Source of the DNA: CAZSBB01 sp964605235 | GTDB taxonomy: Bacteria; Planctomycetota; Phycisphaerae; Phycisphaerales; Phycisphaeraceae | Length of the DNA: 56,519 bases | Direction: 5' to 3' | NCBI GenBank assembly: GCA_964605235.1 | Contig: CAZSBB010000041.1 | Location: forward strand, 1-56,519 | In this document: piece by piece, positions 50,050-56,519 of the stretch | Layout: the number at the start of each line of letters is the position of its first letter | How positions within the stretch are numbered: the first letter of the stretch is position 1 | Program-made: the position numbers and the translations under genes | Notes under the pieces: model-generated | What the model was told of the DNA's origin: nothing | Database searches by the model: none | Seen by the model: the letters and a program-made list of their open reading frames with translations, nothing else

Positions 50050-52578
50050 CTAATTCAGAGCGGACAATTCCGCTTTCGCCTGATTGATCGCTTCCTCAAG
50101 TTTGGTGATCGTCAGCCCCGGGCGGTTGCGCTCTCGACTCAGGCGCAATTGAGCTTCGAGTAGTTCGATGCGACCCATAAGCCGCTTTTTTTCAGCGAGA
50201 GCCTGCTGTCGTTCCGTTGTTCCGGGTCGGCTAGCCATTCGTGCGCGGGTCATACGTAGTTGGAATTGCTGCTGCTGAACCAACTCCGGCTGCGTAATGC
50301 GCGCTGCCGCGGCCAGCAGAATTGCCTCTGCTTGTCCATGCTCATTGATATTTCCATAGCGTATCGCTAGTTGCTCGGCACAGACGTAGTACACAGTTTC
50401 ACTTCTTGCTTCACTTAACGCGCGTTCAAAGTAAGCTCGACCAGATAATGGCTCTCGATCCCATACTTCAATCTCCCGAGCATAAGCACGGCCAACCAGC
50501 AACAGAGCCCGATCATCCTCCGTGATGGACCGATCATCAATACGGGCGTCTAGTTCATACTGCCATTGTCGCAAGGAACCAGCCATACGATGATATGTGG
50601 CCATAACCTGCAGCGCGCGAGTGCGCACCTGGGGAATCGGGCTGTTGCACAGATCCACAACCACCTGGCGAGACTGTTCGTAGGCCAGGGGAGTCGCCAG
50701 CACTAAGTTTTGGGCATAGTGATCCCCGTTGGGACGCATATACGGAATTATCGCTGCTAAGGCGTATCCATATTCTGGGAATCCTGGGTAGATGGCGCCT
50801 TCTTCTCGTCCTTGGTAAAATACCACTGCAAGTGCAAACTGCTCAATATCATCGGCGGTCAGATCATCAAATGTTCGTCTCCCAGCCAACAAGTGCTGGT
50901 AGGCGCGCTGAATCCACCGCACGGACTCGTCACGCTGATGAGCATGAGCGTTTAATCGCACAACCGCAGCATAGTCATGCATGTTAAGTCGTCGCCGGTT
51001 GTGCAGGCGCAAAAAATGGCCGTTGGCCTGCCGCACCAGTTCCATCTGAGTCGGGCTGGGGTGGTAGCCTGGAATGCCGGCAAGCTGGGCAAACTCTTTA
51101 ACGCCTATTTCATCGTGAGGAGGACCGGCCGTAAGCCAATGACCCAACAACATCGCCACACTGTCGGCCTGGTTAAGGAGACGAAATAGTCGAGTCATTT
51201 CCTTGATTTGGTAATAGTTTAGTGAGCCAATTGAAGCCTGCTTGTCCGTGCAGGCCCGCAACAACTGGCCTGCGAGGTACTGCTGCCCATCCTGCGTGTA
51301 GTGTGGCCCCAGCACAACAACAATGCGCGCCAAATCAGTCAGTGAATGCGCGTGAATTTGTGCATCTGAATGAAGATAGCGCGACCAGACATGATCTAGG
51401 ACGCGTTGACGAGCGGTTCTAACCGCATAATCCCCACCTCCGGGCAGTGCGGTTAATACGCGTTCGACGTCAACCAGAGTACTCTCCAGATCGCCTTCTC
51501 GCCAGGAACTATTCTGTGCGATCCATGTGACCACAATCTGAGTTGCTTCTGGTGGTGAAGCGCCTACCGCCAGCAGCCCCTGGTGAAGATCAACCAGTCG
51601 AGTGGAACTTAGCCGACTGAGGAATCCCTCTACTTGAACAGTCGATTCCATCGCCCGTCGTAGAGTGCTCCGTCGTTCGACATCCAGATGCTTGCCGACA
51701 ACTCGAACCAGGTACCAGACGTCCTGATTCAATGATTCGACTGCGGCGGCGTCAGGCGCCAGTTTGACTACCGGATATAAGTAATTCAGCCAGGCATGCT
51801 CAACAACCGCATGCAAGCCTTGAGAGGAGGCACTGCTTTCTGCGTGTGCGAATGTTTGAATCCATCGGATCAGTTCGATTAAGCGTCCCTTCCGCCATCC
51901 CGGATTGACCAGGAGCCAACGGGCGACGCCATCCTGCCATTCTGTGCGACTGATTCCCAGAGCCGTTGCCAACGGCTCCAACTGGCTGACCTCTTGGCCA
52001 GAGAACCCCGTTAAACGCCGCGGCGCCTGCAGTAGTTCTTGGCGAAATGTGTCGCGGAGCTCAGCTTGCTGCTGAGACGATAACCAACGGATGGCCGGAC
52101 CAAGACTGGACGTCACTGTCGCAACGGGCGCCGTGGCCAGCAGATCTTTACCCGCCAAGTGCTGAGCCCATAAAATGTCCACGGCCTTTCGAAAATACTC
52201 TCGTACCGCCGGAGATCCCTGACGGTTACCCAGAACGTCAACCAAGGTCGCCAGAGTTACTGGATCGAAGGCCTGCCATTGCCGATTAGCCACCATCCAA
52301 TTCAGAATAGCTTGATCCGCCGCCTGTGGGCCATCCGCCACATTGTCCAAGGCACTCACCAGTAGGCGAAGCTGGTCAATCCTTAGTCCTGCAAGGACGG
52401 TGGAATGTAGTACATACTGCTCCGTTAGTCGCGTAGCCAGATCCGCGCGCTGCTCCGGCGTAAGATGAGAGCCGGACGCCTCAACCAACGTCAGCAACGG
52501 ATCACCATAGGCCGTTCTGGTGATGTTCCACACCAGAATCAACGATAGGAATACCAAGATTAACTGTTGATTCCGCAC
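50050..52578 (-). CDS. Secreted W-repeat solenoid protein (842 aa)
   Basis: This 842-residue protein has a signal peptide (LILVFLSLILVWNITRTAYG) and a helical repeat body with W-x6-W sites (WMVANRQWQ, WLLVNPGWR, WIAQNSSWR). Helix ends of the form hxxxW(S/A/L)xxL also occur (DHVWSRYL, VEHAWLNYL). The C-terminus (VLATPLAYEQ, YHRMAGSLRQW, AYAREIEVWDREPLSG) matches the 935-aa protein. A final coiled-coil (residues ~760-842) is rich in Q, E and R. The GTG start at 52578 has AAGG about 8 nt upstream and lies 15 bp after the 1175-aa gene. Function unknown. Confidence 0.75.
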   Translation of the reverse strand: MRNQQLILVFLSLILVWNITRTAYGDPLLTLVEASGSHLTPEQRADLATRLTEQYVLHSTVLAGLRIDQLRLLVSALDNVADGPQAADQAILNWMVANRQWQAFDPVTLATLVDVLGNRQGSPAVREYFRKAVDILWAQHLAGKDLLATAPVATVTSSLGPAIRWLSSQQQAELRDTFRQELLQAPRRLTGFSGQEVSQLEPLATALGISRTEWQDGVARWLLVNPGWRKGRLIELIRWIQTFAHAESSASSQGLHAVVEHAWLNYLYPVVKLAPDAAAVESLNQDVWYLVRVVGKHLDVERRSTLRRAMESTVQVEGFLSRLSSTRLVDLHQGLLAVGASPPEATQIVVTWIAQNSSWREGDLESTLVDVERVLTALPGGGDYAVRTARQRVLDHVWSRYLHSDAQIHAHSLTDLARIVVVLGPHYTQDGQQYLAGQLLRACTDKQASIGSLNYYQIKEMTRLFRLLNQADSVAMLLGHWLTAGPPHDEIGVKEFAQLAGIPGYHPSPTQMELVRQANGHFLRLHNRRRLNMHDYAAVVRLNAHAHQRDESVRWIQRAYQHLLAGRRTFDDLTADDIEQFALAVVFYQGREEGAIYPGFPEYGYALAAIIPYMRPNGDHYAQNLVLATPLAYEQSRQVVVDLCNSPIPQVRTRALQVMATYHRMAGSLRQWQYELDARIDDRSITEDDRALLLVGRAYAREIEVWDREPLSGRAYFERALSEARSETVYYVCAEQLAIRYGNINEHGQAEAILLAAAARITQPELVQQQQFQLRMTRARMASRPGTTERQQALAEKKRLMGRIELLEAQLRLSRERNRPGLTITKLEEAINQAKAELSALN

Positions 52579-52593
52579 AATTGCCCTTACGGG

Positions 52594-55500
52594 TCAAGGT
52601 TGCTTGCCAACTGCCGCTGGGCCAGCCTGACGTAGAAATTGAGTCCAGATATGGTTGGCCACCTTCTTGCGCGCCGCTTCACCCGAGTCCGTCTCGCAAG
52701 ATTTTAGAATATCCATCATTTTAGCCAAGGCGTCAGCGTCTGATTCCTGCCAGTGCTCACTAACACAAACCCAACGAGCGTAGACGTCCATGGATTCGGC
52801 TGGTGTCATGCCGACCTGGCCTTGTAACGAACGATATGTTGTTAATTCTTTTATGGACATACTTGCCAATACCTTCTCATCAACTACGTATCGTTGGGAT
52901 AGTTTCTGCGACAAGGTGGCTTTATGTTCTGTTGTTAATGCTCGGACAGCAATGCCAGCCAGAGGAGCAATGTCCTCCAATGGCGTTATGACCAAGAATT
53001 CATCATTGCTCAGGAATCGGGTCCAAGTTGACTCGGCGATGCGTCCCCGTGCTTGTTCAAGCAAGGGGTCATCACCACCGCTGAGCATGCCCTGGTAAAT
53101 GCTACGATAGTCAGACAGTTCAAGCGTCTGCCAACGATTGCTAGCATTAACCCAAGATGCCCATGTGACTGCGCCCCCCGCAGTTCCTGACAGCGCCATA
53201 CTGAAGTTAGCGAGTACCGCGACTTCTTTCACCGTCAGATTCTGGAGTAAATCGGCCTGACGCAAAACACCCGCCCGCCATTTCTCCTCCAGTTCACGCA
53301 AAGTCTGGTCGGACAATCCGGGAACTGTTTCACGGGCCACATAGACCCAGAGAGGGTCATCCGATTTAAAGGCCTGTTCATTGATAATGCGGGTCCAAGC
53401 AGCAACGGCGACCTCACGTCGCAATACTTGGATACCCGGAGCATCAACTTTGACCAGAAATTTGGCAATATCGCGAAATTCTGCTGGTGAGACATCGGTC
53501 CACGAGGTGCGACGGCTCATCCATACCTTGCCGATCGTCTCGATTGCCGAAGCCCGTTCTGCCTCAGGCAGTAGGTCAACCGCAAGATCCGCCAGATAGC
53601 TCAAATATCCAACACGAAACTGGCTAAGATGATCTGGGTTACGGTAGTACTGGAACAGTTGACGGGCAAATTTTTGCTGCCGCTCCAACTTCGTTACTGG
53701 CGCCAGCTTTGGCAACATATGGCTCTTGAATGATACTACATCGAAGCTTGCGAGTAATTCGGGATTCTCCACTTGAGACCAGATCACATCTAGTAGAACA
53801 AGCCTGGCCTTAACGACATCGGGTTCGTTCCCAGTGCTCAACATTGCAACGATGGGAACCAGCTCGCCGTAAGGACGGCCCTTCCATTGCGTGTCAGCCA
53901 GTGCCCAACGAGCAGCGAGGGCAGGCTGTTGAGCCTCGGAAGCGCCTGCGGCAGCGAATACCGACCACAGCTGTGATCCGAAAATACTGGGAGTGTATTT
54001 GCCGTACATCTCTGGATGGGCATCGAAATACGCATGGAGATTCTTCAGCATGGTTGAACGTGCTGGCTCTTCCAAGCGTGGGCCATGAATCTTCACCATG
54101 TTGACCAAATCCACATGGTTGTCCGGCTGCCAGAAGGTCGTATCCACCAGGAAACGATCACGGATCGCTAAAGTCAGCCGGGCTGCGACCGCAGCCGCCT
54201 GGTCAGAAGATCCTGCCAGCACGAGGGTTGACCAATCGTTGATCTGGCGACAGGTCATGGTTTCCCAGGTGTGCAGACGATTCATAACCTCGGCAGTTGT
54301 ATCGGCTAGCGACTCTGGAGATCCGCCCAGCGCCTTCAGGGCAGTCACGACTGCCAGGGCGTCCACGTTGGTCCACTTCTTTGGATCAATGGCGCGAATC
54401 AATTGCGATAGTGCGACGGCAATAACCTGCTTCTGATCATCGGTGGCATAGCGACTCAGGAGCGCAACCAGCGGCGGCATGTCCGTCGGCTTCTCCAGAT
54501 TCGACAACGTATCCGCCTTAAAGTAGCGGTTGACTGCTGCTGATGTGACAGCAGCTAGCAATTGGTCACGATCATTATCCTGCGGCATGCGTGATATGAC
54601 TGCCAACATTGTCTGCACTTCTGCCATCCGATCCAAGCTCCAGACCGCATCACATTCATACCATGCTCGGTATACTTCGTATGTTTTGGTCACCGGTTGC
54701 TGAAGTAAGATCATGCAGTGAGCCAGGATGGGTAAATCTGATGAGGTCAGTGCGGCCAATCGTTCATGATTCTCGACATACACGCTCAATAAGCATTGCG
54801 CCACTTTACCAGCCTGCTTTTCGTCAAATGCTCCGGCTGAACCGGCGATGTTGTTGCGTGTGACCCCAATCGTTGATTCTTGGTAGGTCGCTTCCTTGAG
54901 ATAGAAGGTGTCCAGTAGATGATCCACTAGTCGAGTGTTCGCTTGTCGGCGCAAGTCGGTATCGGCAGGTTTCAGGATCGACAATAAAGCATTATGAACC
55001 GCCGGCGGCAGACTTCGCCATTCTTCAGTCACATTCACCCACATGGCCGTGGCTTCCTTGGCGGCAGTTGGAGTCGGTGCCAGAACTCGCAAAGCTGGCA
55101 ACACCTCACCACTCCACTGGAGCCATGTAGACTTGGCCAACTGCTCCGCGTTATTCACACGCGTGGCATAAATATGCTGATATAAATCGCTTCGTTGAGC
55201 GTCGGAGAGAAATGGTCCCGCGGCAGTTGCAAGCCGCGCCAGAATGGCTGCTTCCAACGCGGAGCGCTGCGAATCGTTACTCAAACGACTCTTCCATACT
55301 GTTTGCGCAGCTTGCACTGCTGTCTTTTGCGCAGACTCAGACTCCGACTTCGCCACTGAATCGAGGAGCAGCACCCAGTCGGCAGGGGTTGCAGACACTG
55401 GGTCTGCGCGAGTGTCCAACCAGCGTTGCCACAGACGACCATCGCTTGCTTCAGGCATCTGGAGTTTACTTGCCATGCCTTGAATCTGAATTAGTGTTGA

Positions 55501-56121
55501 CGCGTCTATCGCAGCAAAGCTCCCTGGCTTATCAAGCGCTAATCTTAATTGTGCACTGATCTGAAGCAATTGTTCTGGTATGGCTTGTCCGATCACCAGA
55601 TCGAACACGCGACTCGTATCTACTGTCACGGGCTTCTGCCAAGTGCTTCCGCTGGTTAACAGTATTCCCGCCTCTTGGATAATCATACTTTTTAGCGGTT
55701 CAAGACCCGCGTTATCTGGTTGCCGCGCCGCCAGAATCCATAATTGGTACAGGCTACTGCAGGATTCTTTCCAGGTACTGTTTGCCTTGGCCCAGGCAAT
55801 CCATAGCCTATCCCGCGCAGCAGGTGAACCGCTGAATTGAGTTAGAACCTGACCTGCCTGGGGAAGGCCATTGACCGCAAAGCTCGATAGTGTGGTCGCG
55901 TTTCCAGTCAGACATTGCTCAAGAGTATCAAGCAGACGTTGACGCTGCGATGTTTCGAGATTGGGACCGACTTTCTCAGCCAACGTCAGTAATTGCGCAG
56001 TATCGATTCCTGGTGATCCCGCCTGGGCATCACTCGCCGCCGCGACAGATGAATGCAACAGTACGCCGATGAGTGCCGCCCCAATCGTGTATACACCGCA
56101 TACTCGGTATGTCAACTTCAT
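52594..56121 (-). CDS. Secreted W-repeat solenoid protein (1175 aa)
   Basis: This 1175-residue protein has a signal peptide (MKLTYRVCGVYTIGAALIGV through VAAAS). The rest is helical, with W-x6-W sites WAKANSTWK, WVNVTEEWR, WYECDAVWS, WALADTQWK, WVNASNRWQ and WVCVSEHWQ. A second motif ends helices as WxxxLSND (for example STWTRFLSND, VWKSRLSND, HIWTQFLRQ). Repeat units are roughly 90-130 residues, giving about eight to ten units. I chose ATG 56121 because the signal peptide starts there; a GTG at 56166 is in frame. It is the first gene of the minus-strand operon that runs to the Rhs and immunity genes. No known domain was recognised. Confidence 0.75.
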   Translation of the reverse strand: MKLTYRVCGVYTIGAALIGVLLHSSVAAASDAQAGSPGIDTAQLLTLAEKVGPNLETSQRQRLLDTLEQCLTGNATTLSSFAVNGLPQAGQVLTQFSGSPAARDRLWIAWAKANSTWKESCSSLYQLWILAARQPDNAGLEPLKSMIIQEAGILLTSGSTWQKPVTVDTSRVFDLVIGQAIPEQLLQISAQLRLALDKPGSFAAIDASTLIQIQGMASKLQMPEASDGRLWQRWLDTRADPVSATPADWVLLLDSVAKSESESAQKTAVQAAQTVWKSRLSNDSQRSALEAAILARLATAAGPFLSDAQRSDLYQHIYATRVNNAEQLAKSTWLQWSGEVLPALRVLAPTPTAAKEATAMWVNVTEEWRSLPPAVHNALLSILKPADTDLRRQANTRLVDHLLDTFYLKEATYQESTIGVTRNNIAGSAGAFDEKQAGKVAQCLLSVYVENHERLAALTSSDLPILAHCMILLQQPVTKTYEVYRAWYECDAVWSLDRMAEVQTMLAVISRMPQDNDRDQLLAAVTSAAVNRYFKADTLSNLEKPTDMPPLVALLSRYATDDQKQVIAVALSQLIRAIDPKKWTNVDALAVVTALKALGGSPESLADTTAEVMNRLHTWETMTCRQINDWSTLVLAGSSDQAAAVAARLTLAIRDRFLVDTTFWQPDNHVDLVNMVKIHGPRLEEPARSTMLKNLHAYFDAHPEMYGKYTPSIFGSQLWSVFAAAGASEAQQPALAARWALADTQWKGRPYGELVPIVAMLSTGNEPDVVKARLVLLDVIWSQVENPELLASFDVVSFKSHMLPKLAPVTKLERQQKFARQLFQYYRNPDHLSQFRVGYLSYLADLAVDLLPEAERASAIETIGKVWMSRRTSWTDVSPAEFRDIAKFLVKVDAPGIQVLRREVAVAAWTRIINEQAFKSDDPLWVYVARETVPGLSDQTLRELEEKWRAGVLRQADLLQNLTVKEVAVLANFSMALSGTAGGAVTWASWVNASNRWQTLELSDYRSIYQGMLSGGDDPLLEQARGRIAESTWTRFLSNDEFLVITPLEDIAPLAGIAVRALTTEHKATLSQKLSQRYVVDEKVLASMSIKELTTYRSLQGQVGMTPAESMDVYARWVCVSEHWQESDADALAKMMDILKSCETDSGEAARKKVANHIWTQFLRQAGPAAVGKQP

Positions 56122-56272
56122 ATAGCGAATTCCCGGTTCACCCAGTATCCAAGACAGTACATGCACAGACTATTATTGGTAAAGAACACACACTCACCCT
56201 TCGATGTTCGCCTGAACGCAATTGAGCACTGCTATTCGCCTACCTCGACAGCACCACACACACCTTCCCCAC

Positions 56273-56519
<247 letters not shown>

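Overview
The window looks like a piece of a GC-rich, Gram-negative-type chromosome, most likely from the Planctomycetota or a close relative in the PVC group. This is an inference from gene content: a formylglycine sulfatase, a PhyH dioxygenase, a GH99/WbsX-like secreted protein, giant secreted YD/Rhs proteins, an outer-membrane-porin-like gene and an IS with a long-spaced DDE transposase. No rRNA, tRNA or other phylogenetic marker was found.

Layout. From 0 to 7 kb are unlinked metabolic and regulatory genes: PhyH dioxygenase, a membrane protein fused to an SRPBCC domain, an AraC regulator translationally coupled to ispG, a TSUP permease and a sulfatase. From 7 to 21.6 kb, almost entirely on the minus strand, is a chemosensory block. 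In transcription order it holds a hybrid kinase, a response regulator, a REC-histidine kinase, a response regulator, cheA, an MCP, cheW, an alginate-export-like porin, cheR, cheD, cheY, cheX and cheB. A second, double-Hpt CheA with its own CheY diverges at 21.9-25.1 kb. No flagellar genes are present, so the output may be pili, surface behaviour or gene expression. From 25.2 to 29 kb there is a sigma factor/anti-sigma/secreted-protein triad, a YCII protein, an orphan small gene and the GH99-like protein.

From 29 kb to the end is an accessory island. A complete IS (about 29.17-30.41 kb) is followed by two truncated copies of its right end (30.57-30.73 and 38.37-38.71 kb). Between and beyond these lie two giant minus-strand Rhs/YD genes (2428 and 2649 aa). 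Their ~6.86-kb cores are nearly identical, but their C-terminal tips are completely different, and each tip is followed by its own small candidate immunity gene. The second Rhs carries a HINT autoprocessing domain and an 80-residue tip. Upstream of it, on the same strand and tightly spaced, are three large secreted alpha-helical proteins (935, 842 and 1175 aa) that share a W-x6-W repeat signature I do not recognise from a named family. Reading 5'->3' on the minus strand the order is 1175 aa, 842 aa, 935 aa, Rhs-HINT-tip, immunity, IS end, duplicated Rhs with a second tip, second immunity candidate, IS end.

The most interesting hypothesis is that this is a polymorphic-toxin locus of an unfamiliar type. 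It would have a secreted helical-repeat scaffold in an operon with an Rhs toxin shell, toxin/immunity tips that appear to have been exchanged next to an IS end, and a stack of simple-sequence repeats (GTA12, ACCCCG5, C11; strongly G-quadruplex-prone) 280-360 bp upstream of the first gene. The toxin, immunity and scaffold roles are inferred from position and architecture, not shown by the sequence.
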